In this document: positions 32,656 to 40,410 of the stretch, one piece after another
Layout of the letters: each line of letters opens with the position of its first letter
Numbering within the stretch: the stretch's first letter is position 1
Origin: Hydractinia symbiolongicarpus
Lineage: Eukaryota > Cnidaria > Hydrozoa > Anthoathecata > Hydractiniidae
Assembly: GCF_029227915.1 (NCBI RefSeq)
Contig: NC_079886.1
Location: 10,873,501 to 10,933,500 of the forward strand
DNA length: 60,000 bases
Reading direction: 5' to 3'
Made by a program: the position numbers and the translations under genes
Notes under the pieces: generated by a model
The model's database searches: none
What the model was told of the DNA's origin: nothing
Seen by the model: the letters and a program-made list of their open reading frames with translations, nothing else

Positions 32656-33069
32656 ATGTCTGCAATCTCAGAAATATTTGATGAAGTAGATACACCAGCA
32701 GAAGCTTTTGAACATCGCGAAAAACCTATCGACAAGACGCCAAACAAGGCAGTCGAGAAAGCGTATACGGAATTCGTTCAACGTAAGATCCACGAGAAAG
32801 GTGGAAAGACCGCCAAGGCACTCTCCTCGCACGCCATTAGCATGTACGCGAAGGCTGTAGGGAACGTTGTTCAACTCGATAGTGCTGAGGGTCTGAGAAA
32901 GGATATCGAGGAAGACCCAATCATCAAGGACTCCATGGCCGATTTGGGGATCCTTGTGTATTTCGCCTTCGGGAAATTTCTAGCTCCACTGTTAGTCGCT
33001 GCACACACCGTGAATCACACCACTCAGCTCACGAAAAAGGAAAACGATGGTCGAGAAGAAAAGAGTTAA
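32656..33069 (+). CDS. Small Polinton protein with C-terminal hydrophobic segment
   Basis: 137 residues from the ATG at 32656, chosen over an upstream ATG because of the AATAAAG motif directly before it, shared with other genes of this element. The N-terminal half is acidic and charged. A hydrophobic stretch, GILVYFAFGKFLAPLLVAAHTV (about residues 95-118), could be membrane-associated. The lysine-rich end follows. The frame is intact, unlike most neighbours. It sits between the polymerase and the packaging ATPase. I believe similar proteins accompany cnidarian Polintons, but their role is unknown to me. Confidence 0.6.
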   Translation: MSAISEIFDEVDTPAEAFEHREKPIDKTPNKAVEKAYTEFVQRKIHEKGGKTAKALSSHAISMYAKAVGNVVQLDSAEGLRKDIEEDPIIKDSMADLGILVYFAFGKFLAPLLVAAHTVNHTTQLTKKENDGREEKS

Positions 33070-33189
33070 AAGAAATGAGTGACGAGTCTACTAATCCAGT
33101 TCTAACCAAGAAGAAGAACGAAGGCCGTGTTGCGCAAACAAGGCTGGTATAAACGTTCCCTAATGCCTCCGAAATAACTGTCCAGCGAA

Positions 33190-33225
33190 AAAGCCGTGTT
33201 TGTCGTGGAGGACAAACACGGCTTT
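33190..33225 (+). terminator. Perfect 15-bp hairpin between the small protein and the ATPase
   Basis: AAAGCCGTGTTTGTC, loop GTGGAG, then its exact complement. It lies 120 bases after the stop at 33069 and immediately before the ATPase start, where no coding is expected. Confidence 0.55.
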
Positions 33226-33233
33226 GAATGAAA

Positions 33234-33486
33234 TGATAGACATTGTCAAAGATCCACACATGGCAAACTTTACTGGGCCGACAAGCTGCGGGAAAACCCA
33301 GCGTGTCCTGGACTTGCTTGAGAACGATTATAAGCGACACTACTACAACAAAGTGATACTATGCCCTACCATACAGTGGAATAGCACATACCTTGAAAGA
33401 TCTTCGCTATGGAAATATGAATATGTCTTTCTGATAGACCCCAAGGATCAGCTCTTCGAATGAATAGGAAAATTGTCGTCGTTGAT
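33234..33486 (+). pseudogene. Packaging ATPase (A32/FtsK-like), 5' fragment
   Basis: Contains a Walker A motif (GPTSCGKT) near its start and VILCPTIQWNSTY after it, as in viral genome-packaging ATPases of the Polinton/adintovirus group. A TGA at 33461-33463 interrupts the frame, which otherwise continues briefly to about 33486. There the sequence switches to an inverted copy of the integrase 3' region. Walker B and everything after it are missing. The truncation is therefore explained by the rearrangement. The ATG at 33234 is the first in frame. Confidence 0.6.
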
Positions 33487-33890
33487 GCACAAGAGTTGGT
33501 CTCTGACGAGACTAGTAGCATCTGGGTGAAAAAGCTTTACACTATCGACAAAAATTTAAACAACACCAAGACTGCCATGATCGGTATGAAACCTTCGAAG
33601 GCGATCAAGCTAGATGAAGTCCCACTTACGAAAGGCGATCCTGAAGAAAAGGCGAAGCACGAAATTCCATCACCTGAGGATGGTCTCTATCTCTATCTAT
33701 TGCAGCCAGGAGAAGAGCATGGTGATGCGAGAAAACGTGCAACGGACGCCTGGTGGAGCAAGACACCGTATAGACTCGATCGTATAGTAGCGGGTAGCCG
33801 TCTGTTGTACTATCTTGATCGCCTAGCGGCTCCACAGTAACACCAAGGTGGATCGCCTAGCGGCTCTCCGGGAGCACCCAAAAGAAGCTT
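33487..33890 (+). repeat. Inverted duplicate of the integrase 3' region
   Basis: This segment matches the reverse complement of about 35367-35737 at high identity, from the phrase AQELVSDETSSIW to the EALC codons. It forms the left arm of an inverted repeat of about 0.4 kb around a 1.47-kb spacer. The copy here keeps an open frame (33460-33840), whereas the other arm has lost one base in a run of A and about 39 bases further on. So this copy is the better preserved of the two. It carries no catalytic residues. Confidence 0.8.
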
Positions 33891-34165
33891 TGTGTGTTTG
33901 TGAAGATATGAGACATCAATTCATTGTGGATGGATATAGGATCGACTTGTACTTCCCAAAGTACAGATTAGCTATCAAATGTAATGAATTTGGACATGCT
34001 GATAGAGATATAGGTTATGAGGTAAAGACACAAAAACATATCGAGCAAGCCTTGCGATGCACCTTTATACGATATAACCCTGATGCCCCCAACTTCTCCA
34101 TTTTTCACATCATTAACAAAATTTATCGTCGTATTAGGCATTCCAACCAAAACATGTTTTACTGA
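33891..34165 (+). CDS. Vsr/DUF559-like nuclease-fold domain, partial
   Basis: The frame enters from the inverted duplicate and continues as YRIDLYFPKYRLAIKCNEFGH...EQALRCTFIRYNPD. This matches the Vsr-like restriction-fold domain often found at the end of viral BRO/MSV199 proteins. In family members I recall, the second motif reads (A/V)E-x-DE; here it is AIKCNE, so an acidic residue of the usual active site appears replaced. The true N-terminus is lost at the rearrangement junction. It is likely the detached tail of a BRO-like protein. Confidence 0.5.
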
Positions 34166-34200
34166 CAAAACCTGGCGTTTACACCTTCCCCTGAGGTGTG

Positions 34201-34226
34201 TTTTGTATAGATTCGTCTATACAAAA
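34201..34226 (+). terminator. Perfect 11-bp hairpin with TTCG loop
   Basis: TTTTGTATAGA, loop TTCG, TCTATACAAAA. It is 36 bases after the nuclease stop and 32 bases before the BRO start codon. A smaller ACACCT/AGGTGT foldback lies directly before it. Confidence 0.6.
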
Positions 34227-34257
34227 GTCGTAGTTGGACCATTTTGCTCCAATAAAG

Positions 34258-35121
34258 ATGTCTTCTCAACTTACTCTGTTTAACGCCGTTTCGCCTAGCA
34301 GGTCAACAGCAATGGGGAACACAGTTCCAGGAGCATCTGCTGGAGCCATCGAGACTTTATTCGATGAGCACTCGCAACCTCATTTCAAGAGTGCTGATCT
34401 CGGGAGATTCTTAGGGATAGGTGATATAAAAGCAACATACAGAGACTTGGAAACCACACCTCGTCGTGGTATCATAGGGGATGCGGCAGCCGTACCCCTC
34501 AAGGAAGGTCAAAATTGGCACGATGCCTTCGTCACATTCGACGGTGCTTTAGAGATTGTGCATCGTTCTAGAAAACCGAAGGCAGCACAGCTTACCAGAT
34601 GGCTTGCGAGAAAAGGCGTCGAAAAATTACAAGATGAGGTTAGGGAGCAGCGCGAGCTAATTGAAGAAAAAGATACGGTCCTGGCGCTCCTTGAAGATGA
34701 CCTTGATGACAGGGATAGACAACTTATGGTGCTGGAGGACGATCTTGAGGAAAAAGATCGACAACTTGCAGTACAGAGCCAGGAAAATACAAGGCTTCGA
34801 GAAAGGTTTGTACTACATGCGCGGGATCCAAGGAAAGACAATGTGATCATAATCCATCGGAAGCATACCGTGCAGGACGACGACGAGTACCACCATCTTC
34901 CGTACTACTGTGCGCGTGTTCAAAGACGTGTTATTCCCACCAAAAGGAGATGATTAAGTGACAACTTTCCAAATTCCGAAGAGATTGTAGTAATAGACAA
35001 TCCTAATTGTATACACGCATTCAATAGATTCGAAGAGGAAGGGAACGTGGAGCACTTCAGGCTTATCAACCTTACTCGCGATGATTTGTACGATCTAGGT
35101 GTTTCACCACTAGAAGACTAG
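34258..35121 (+). pseudogene. BRO/MSV199-family protein with coiled coil, interrupted
   Basis: The start ATG at 34258 is directly preceded by AATAAAG. The intact first part is 232 residues (to 34953). A BRO-N/MSV199-like DNA-binding region contains ADLGRFLGIGDIKATYRDLE and TRWLARKG. A long charged coiled coil follows (residues about 130-190, with a repeated DDLxxxDRQL unit). After the stop at 34951-34953 the coding pattern continues in another frame to a TAG at 35119-35121 (NCIHAFNRFEEEG...LTRDDLYDLGV), so one frameshift or stop has split the gene. BRO proteins are common in large DNA viruses; their exact role is not settled. Confidence 0.6.
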
Positions 35122-35138
35122 GCCGTAAGCATGCAGAC

Positions 35139-35166
35139 TTTTTGTGACTCTTGTGAGTCAAAAAAA
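35139..35166 (+). terminator. Hairpin after the BRO-like gene
   Basis: TTTTTGTGACTC, loop TTGT, GAGTCAAAAAAA, with one mismatch. It begins 17 bases after the BRO stop codon. A second G-rich foldback (GGGAGGGG/CCCCTCCC) is at about 35233-35255. Confidence 0.5.
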
Positions 35167-35257
35167 CAGTTGGTGATATTCGCCAAATGTTTCAAGGCGT
35201 CGAAACCACGCCACGGATCACGCTTGTAGGGGGAGGGGGTCTAAACCCCTCCCTTAT

Positions 35258-35278
35258 GGAAGGTCAAAATTGGCACGA
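35258..35278 (+). repeat. 21-bp direct repeat of an internal BRO segment
   Basis: This stretch is identical to 34503-34523 inside the BRO gene. It lies at the edge of the rearranged block, next to the right arm of the inverted repeat, so it probably marks a recombination junction. Confidence 0.6.
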
Positions 35279-35419
35279 GCCCATGGGACACATTACACGT
35301 TCACCACTCTTTGACATGCTCTGAAGTACTTCAACGTCATCTGGAATCAGCATCAATTCCTCTGACACAAAGCTTCTTTCGGGTGCTCCCGGAGAGCCGC
35401 TAGGCGATCCACCTTGGCG

Positions 35420-36287
35420 TTACTGCGGAGCTGCTAGGCGATCAAGATAGTACAACAGACGGCTACCCGCTACTATAAGATCGAGTCTATACGGTTTCTT
35501 GTTCCACCAGGCGTCCGTTGCACGTCTTCTCGCATCACCATGCTCTTCTCCTGGCTGCAATAGATAGAGATAGAGACCATCCTCAGGTAGTGGGTTTTCG
35601 TGCCTCGCCTTTTCTTGAGGATCTTCAAAGGTTTTATACCGATCATGGCAGTCTTGGTGTTGTTTAAATTTTTGACGATAGTGTAAAGTTTTTCACCCAG
35701 ATGCTACTAGTCTCGTCAGAAACCAACTCTTGTGCATCCTGAGGTTTGAAGAGCCTCTCCGCAAGCACCTTGTTATGTGACACGACAAAGACCGTGAAAG
35801 TATGGTGGTACTTGGTGGTTGCCCGCTTAATCACGACCCCTTTGCTTTCTAACAGCTTCGTCACGTCTGACTTGAACTCTGACCCGTTGTCGCACTGAAA
35901 AATCTTCGGATAGCGGAGAGGTCCCGCTTTATAAATGTCCTCGATCATCGCCACCTTGTATCTCGAAGCTACATCGATGCCTGTGAGAATGTATTTGTAC
36001 ACGTTGCCGTAGACTTTGTCATGTACAAGATGTCAAACTGGGTGCATCTTGTTTGGTTCCGTGATTGTAAAATGGGGATAGTTGATGTGTTTTTGCCCTC
36101 GAATATGTCGGAGCCACAGGAGTTGTCGAGACAGCCAGTGAGTGACCTTCCTTTTGGATAGTCCGCTCTGCTCAGCGAGCAATTTAACGGCTTTTCGCGC
36201 AACCCAGAGATACTCTGGATTGTAGTAAATTTTACTTAGTTTTTCCGCCTCCTTCTCTGTAGGGATATGTGTTACTCCTTTTGACAT
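35420..36287 (-). pseudogene. Polinton integrase (retroviral type), broken
   Basis: Inserts the element's DNA into the genome in this family. The N-terminal frame 36033-36287 (YYNPEYLWV...KVTHWLSRQ) starts at an ATG directly preceded by AATAAAG. The catalytic-core frame 35664-36002 has LTGIDVASRYK (first Asp) and FQCDNGSEF (second Asp). At least one frame change lies near 36000-36030. A lost base near 35688 ends the core frame early. The stop of the original frame is TAA at 35420-35422. The 3' part is also present as an inverted copy at 33487-33890. Confidence 0.72.
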
Positions 36288-36364
36288 CTTTATTAGATGT
36301 CAAAAACGTTCTATCGCGATCTTGAGCAACGCAGAGCTACGCGCTTTGCCACACAGTTCCAACT

Positions 36365-36763
36365 TTACATGTACTTGTACGCTGCAAACCCGAGAGGGGC
36401 TAAGGATCCAACAATAAACGTCACCTCTCCGTCTTGTTGTTGCTTGGAAGGTGTGTAAAAATCGGATAGTTTTGGAGCTTTTTCGATTGTTGCGATATAG
36501 TACTCCCTCATGCCTTCACCGAGCTCCTTCAAGCTCTCTCCAGCTTGCCTTTTCAGCTCTCGTTGATGGTTATACCAATCGATCTTTGCCTGCCGATCCC
36601 TCACCCACTGTTGCTGAGCTGCTTGAAGTTGTTCATTCGCTTTATCGTGCCGTTTCCGTTCTTCTTTACCATGGCCTGACAGCTTACTGAATAGAAAGTT
36701 TGATCCAGAAAATACTAATGCAGTAATCCCCTCACCTGCTAAAAGAACACCGATAGTTGCCAT
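36365..36763 (-). CDS. Small Polinton protein: membrane segment, coiled coil, C-terminal hydrophobic end
   Basis: 132 residues, intact. The N-terminal hydrophobic segment is IGVLLAGEGITALVF. The middle is long, charged and glutamine-rich (KANEQLQAAQQQWVRDRQ), likely helical. It ends with a second weak hydrophobic stretch (VGSLAPLGFAAYKYM). It overlaps the end of the capsid-protein frame and precedes the integrase on the same strand. This shape fits a minor virion or membrane-linked protein. I do not recognise a named family. Confidence 0.55.
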   Translation of the reverse strand: MATIGVLLAGEGITALVFSGSNFLFSKLSGHGKEERKRHDKANEQLQAAQQQWVRDRQAKIDWYNHQRELKRQAGESLKELGEGMREYYIATIEKAPKLSDFYTPSKQQQDGEVTFIVGSLAPLGFAAYKYM

Positions 36764-37692
36764 TTACTTGAACCATGTTCCGCGTTGCTACTGCGTGTGC
36801 TGCTAGCGAAGTGCTACTGCGTGTGCTGACGCTGAGTCGCAAGGCGATCTGCGACTTTTTTAGTACTCCACACTGAAATCTAACATCCAGAATGTTCAAT
36901 TGGGCGTCCTGCAGCAAATACACATAACAGCGGATATCCCCAGTTCCATCGGCTTTCTTTGTCATATGCAACGTTATACCGTCTGACAATCTCTGTAATG
37001 GCCTTCCAGAACCGTGCAGGTTGTGGTCAGGTGATGCTCGAAAATCAACAAACAGAGCGTATCTTTCCGTGAAGAACTGCCCAATCGTCACCATACAATC
37101 GTGACTGCCGAATAAGTTTACGATCTGCTCGAGGTGATCTTTTGGGAGCATCGCGTGTGAGTAGAGCTCATTAGGCTCCCCCTCGACAGTGATCGAGATT
37201 TTTTTGATCTTTGGGTTATAAAACACCTCGTTAGCGCTCGAGTACGCTTTCACTTTTCCAGGGTATACAAAGAGCAGTAAAACGCATTTCAAACTTTTTG
37301 CAGGGGTGTCGATTTGCACATTGTAGCTGGTATCAGCCTTTTTCATGGTGACAACCTTACTTTGCAGTACTCTTTCAAAGGGTAGCGCGAGACGGCTGTA
37401 CCGCGACAACATAGCGCTAGCGAGACCCTCGTGGTTGACCTTGTCAAAGTGCGATATTAGTGATCTTGTACGCGGCATCCGGTGCTTTAGCCGCGGTATT
37501 TCCAACAGCTGCTGTGCCTCTATCTTTGATAACGTCACCATACGATGCAAAATGTAGGACAAACTGCAACCTGTCGTAAAGCTCTGCCTGGTAGAACGGC
37601 AAGTCTCTCGTCAGTTGGTTCTTTCCTTTCATTGCCAGCATCGCTTTAATCTCCGCTTAGGGATTGAGCTTAGTTCCGAACATATTACTCAT
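36732..37692 (-). pseudogene. Double-jelly-roll major capsid protein, Polinton type, broken
   Basis: Forms the icosahedral shell in adintovirus-type particles. The start is ATG at 37692, with AATAAAGC directly before it. A TAA about ten codons in interrupts the N-terminus. Frame 37444-37641 carries NQLTRDLPFYQAELYDRLQF, and frame 36732-37562 carries the rest, so there is a frame change near 37450-37480. The C-terminal part (ALFVDFRASPDHNLHGSGR...DGITLHMTKK...VYLLQDAQLNILDVRF) is the pattern I associate with the second jelly roll. The length, about 310 codons, is short for a full two-roll capsid protein, so there may also be deletions. The call is from motif memory. Confidence 0.6.
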
Positions 37693-37730
37693 GCTTTATT
37701 ATTAGCTGATTTTTGTTTCAAATAAATGCA
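37693..37730. promoter_or_regulatory. Compact divergent promoter between capsid and structural genes
   Basis: Only 38 bases separate the start codons of two divergent genes. On the minus strand AATAATAAAGC precedes the capsid ATG. On the plus strand AAATAAATGCA precedes the ATG at 37731. Both fit the start-proximal AATAAA(G) motif seen at other genes of this element. Confidence 0.5.
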
Positions 37731-39026
37731 ATGCCGATTAATCCAATATACGAAGGAGACGACTTTACACCAGAGGAAAACATTCCAGAGGAGGATGGAT
37801 CTTTCAGTAGGCCTGAGGAGCGAAGGCTAACGCGGCCCGTCCAGCCTGATGCCAATTTAACGCCAGAAGAGCAGGGTCAACAAGATGCAACAACAAGGCA
37901 GAGGGAAGACCTACTAAAATCAAAGGTCGACGATCTTTACGAACACCTTGGTGAGGAGCTGGGGCAGCCAATCGCGAGATATTACAACGAGTTTGAGGCA
38001 TGAGGAAACCAGCTTCTTTTTGATGGCATAGAGATCACGAAAAGGAATGGTGAATTGAGGAGAGTTGCCGAGATACAGAGGAGGTTAGGTATAAATCCCT
38101 TCCGAGCCATGGGTTTACCGAATATACTACACCAAACAAAGGCAGTAAAGCGATGGCTCAGAAACTCCTTAACGAGATTGTTCACGTTGAAGAAAAGGCC
38201 GATGATATCGAAATGATGCCGCTGCTCGAGAACGTCCTTGATGAAACGGAGAGCCTTATGGAAGAGACTCTCCTGGGCGGCAGCGAACCCTTCACAAAGC
38301 GTGAAAGAAGAGGGCTCAACGTTGAGCTTCAAACGCTAAGGGGTAACCTGAAGCCTGAAGCACTTGAAAAGCAAGATGATCTTCTACGACAGCGAGATCG
38401 CCAAAGCAGAAGCCGAGGTGAAAAGGCTTGAGATGAAGAAAGCTACACCTGGAGTGCTATCACAGTCTGCGACTCTATCTGAGGAACAGCAAACTATCTG
38501 GAACGATGACATTGCCAAGGCTAGGGAAAATCTAGAACGACTCCAAGATCAAAAGGAAGCAGTACGAGAAGCACACGGTTTACTATCACCCGACACTCAG
38601 AGCCAACTGAAAGCAATTAAGGAAACGCTGATGAAAATCACAGAAGGCGATAAGTCTCTGGTTGAAAAGCATAGAATCTTGTTCAAGGAGTAAGGGATTG
38701 CTATAGCAAGCATCGTCTCGGCTGTTGGTCTACTGATTTCCATCATCGTACTCGTAGTTACAGGTGGCGGTTCCGCAACAGGCGCAGGCGGAAATGCCGC
38801 AGGGAAGGGCTTTTTGCAAAAAGAGCTGGAAAGGCTTGGAAATTTTTTGAAATACCTGGCAGGTAAGGCAGGTGTGGCGCTACCGGGGATTATTGGCACG
38901 GTTGTCTCGTTTTTTTTTAGAGTGGCAGCAAAAATTGTCGAATACGCAGCCAAACACCTCTACATGACAATCGCTGCTGCCGTCGCTTTTGTTGTGGCCT
39001 ACGTTGGAAAGAGGGGGAAATCGTAG
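37731..39026 (+). pseudogene. Polinton structural protein with coiled coils and C-terminal membrane segments, broken
   Basis: Fragments in order: 37731-38003 (INPIYEGDDFTPEE..., acidic N-terminus); a short piece in another frame (about 38010-38150, LFDGIEITKRNGELRR...); 38153-38431; 38364-38693 (EAEVKRLEMKK, coiled coil); and, after a TAA at 38691-38693, a continuing frame with IASIVSAVGLLISIIVLVV and a Gly-rich linker leading to 38814-39026 (GVALPGIIGTVVSFFFRVAAKIV...MTIAAAVAFVVAYV). This makes one long protein with two or three hydrophobic segments near the end, split by at least three lesions. It diverges from the capsid gene. Likely a minor virion protein; no named family recognised. Confidence 0.55.
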
Positions 39027-39040
39027 ATCGCGAAGATCGA

Positions 39041-39068
39041 GTCTAATTTGTTGATCAACAGATTAGAC
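39041..39068. terminator. Palindrome between convergent Polinton genes
   Basis: GTCTAATTTGTTGATCAACAGATTAGAC, given here by its arms: GTCTAAT-T-TGTTGA and TCAACA-G-ATTAGAC, with one mismatch. It starts 15 bases after the plus-strand stop at 39026 and lies at the tail of the minus-strand gene that ends near 39075, so it could serve both. Confidence 0.55.
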
Positions 39069-39074
39069 CTATTT

Positions 39075-39955
39075 TTTGAGCCAGATGTAGGCAATGATTA
39101 GCCCTACCCCCATTGTAATCAAGGTAGCTTTGTTGTCATCATGCTTACCTCTCTCAAGGGGGTGTGGCAAACGCACCCCACCCTTTCCAAGGGGTAGGGT
39201 GGTATCCTTCCCTAGAATATCTTGCCTTGGTGCTTGATGTTTAGTCGACTCCCTAGCCTTTCCAAGGGGGTAGTCGCGTTAATCTTCGGGTTAACACCGA
39301 TAGAGAAATACTCCCTGCTGATGAGAATTTTGTTCGTGAAATTCACAACATTTCCAATATGAAGGCTCATGTCACTGGGAATCATATAGACGCCATGAGC
39401 AACACTAAAATCTACCTTGGACCGCGCATATTTCAGCACATTTTGAAATTCGGCAATTTCCTTACCCGTGTCGCTAGGTCTAATTAGCAGGTCCTCAAAT
39501 GTCGTCAGGTACAGGCGGTGAGCATCAATTGCGCTGCCAATGACTCCAGATCTTGCATTTGCCTGGCTTTCGAGAATTAGGTAGGCATAGAAGAGCACGC
39601 TTTGGGATAACCGTTCAATACCAATACGTGTGAGGCCCCGGGATTTTTCAATGATCCAGCGACTCCACGAGTCCTCGTCAAGATAGCTGGGGCCTGAACC
39701 AGGATAATCTTTGCGATAAAGTTGCCAACTACTGAAGATGGTTTCCTTCCTCCACTCCTGCTCACCGCCGGGTACTCCAAACTCGCGAGCCAGTTGCTGG
39801 AGTTTTTGTTTGTTGAAGGGGTTGTTTAGACGTCGAAATCTAACTGAGCCCGGTAGAGAAATGTCAAGCTCCGATAGAATTTTACGGATTTGGAAATAGG
39901 CGTGAAATCGATATATGGCACGAACCATAGGCAACTCGGAGGTAAGATGCTGCAT
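39075..39955 (-). pseudogene. Polinton protein of unknown function with C-terminal membrane anchor
   Basis: The first 247 residues are intact (39212-39955): RAIYRFHAYFQIRKILSELDISLP, then SWSRWIIEKSRG, then HGVYMIPSDMSLHIGNV. After the stop, a different frame reads on to about 39075 with a hydrophobic end (LITMGVGLIIAYIWLKK), so one frameshift separates the anchor from the body. I recall similar proteins in cnidarian Polintons, always of unknown role. It converges on the structural gene with only a palindrome between them. Confidence 0.5.
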
Positions 39956-39960
39956 GGAAA

Positions 39961-40410
39961 TGCCACAAGCAGATGTTGCACAGTAGGTAGCAAAATTAAG
40001 TTGAGTGGACCAGAGACTGTAAGGGTGGCTGTTCCACTACTTCACTAGACCGCTAGTGCCAGAATGGAATTCATAGTCGACAAAGATATCTGGAAATTTA
40101 ACCCTGAACGAGGACCCTTAAGCATCAATAACGATGTTCTGCACTGAAAGGTCATCCCCTTAAGCCTCTCCAAATATCTCCCATTTGTTTCTTTTCAATG
40201 GTGTTACACTATACAACGAGCTACCATTGAATATTTGTAAAATTGAAAATTTTAATTTGTTTAAGAAAAACGTATTCCCGCGGTAATACCCATCAAGCAA
40301 TATTCCATTTCATCACCATGTCACGGATAAAAAATCTCTCCGTATGGTTTAGAAGACATAAAATTTGATAGTGAAATATTCTCTTAAATTAAATAACTGT
40401 AAAAATTTAT
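39961..40410. other. Spacer between the Polinton and CDK5RAP3
   Basis: No gene. It includes the small palindrome at 40043-40058 and returns to the AT-rich host composition after about 40200. It should contain the right end of the Polinton and the CDK5RAP3 3' UTR. Confidence 0.4.

Larger units (their letters stand above)
28940..39960. mobile_element. Endogenous Polinton/adintovirus-like element, degraded
   Basis: A visibly GC-richer block holding a protein-primed type B DNA polymerase, a packaging-ATPase fragment, a retroviral-type integrase, a double-jelly-roll capsid protein and several small structural or accessory frames. This gene set defines Polintons (Mavericks) and adintoviruses. Genes lie in two opposed groups that diverge from about 37.7 kb. 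Most carry frameshifts or stops. I could not find terminal inverted repeats or a 6-bp target duplication, so the limits given are those of the recognisable coding material. No adenovirus-type maturation protease was found. A palindrome CACTAG/CTAGTG at 40043-40058 lies just outside. Confidence 0.82.

Noticed and set aside
28940-39960. Adenovirus-type maturation protease in the Polinton
   Set aside because: I looked for the His/Asp/Cys pattern in all frames shown and did not find it; it may have been lost in the rearranged 33.4-35.4 kb part.
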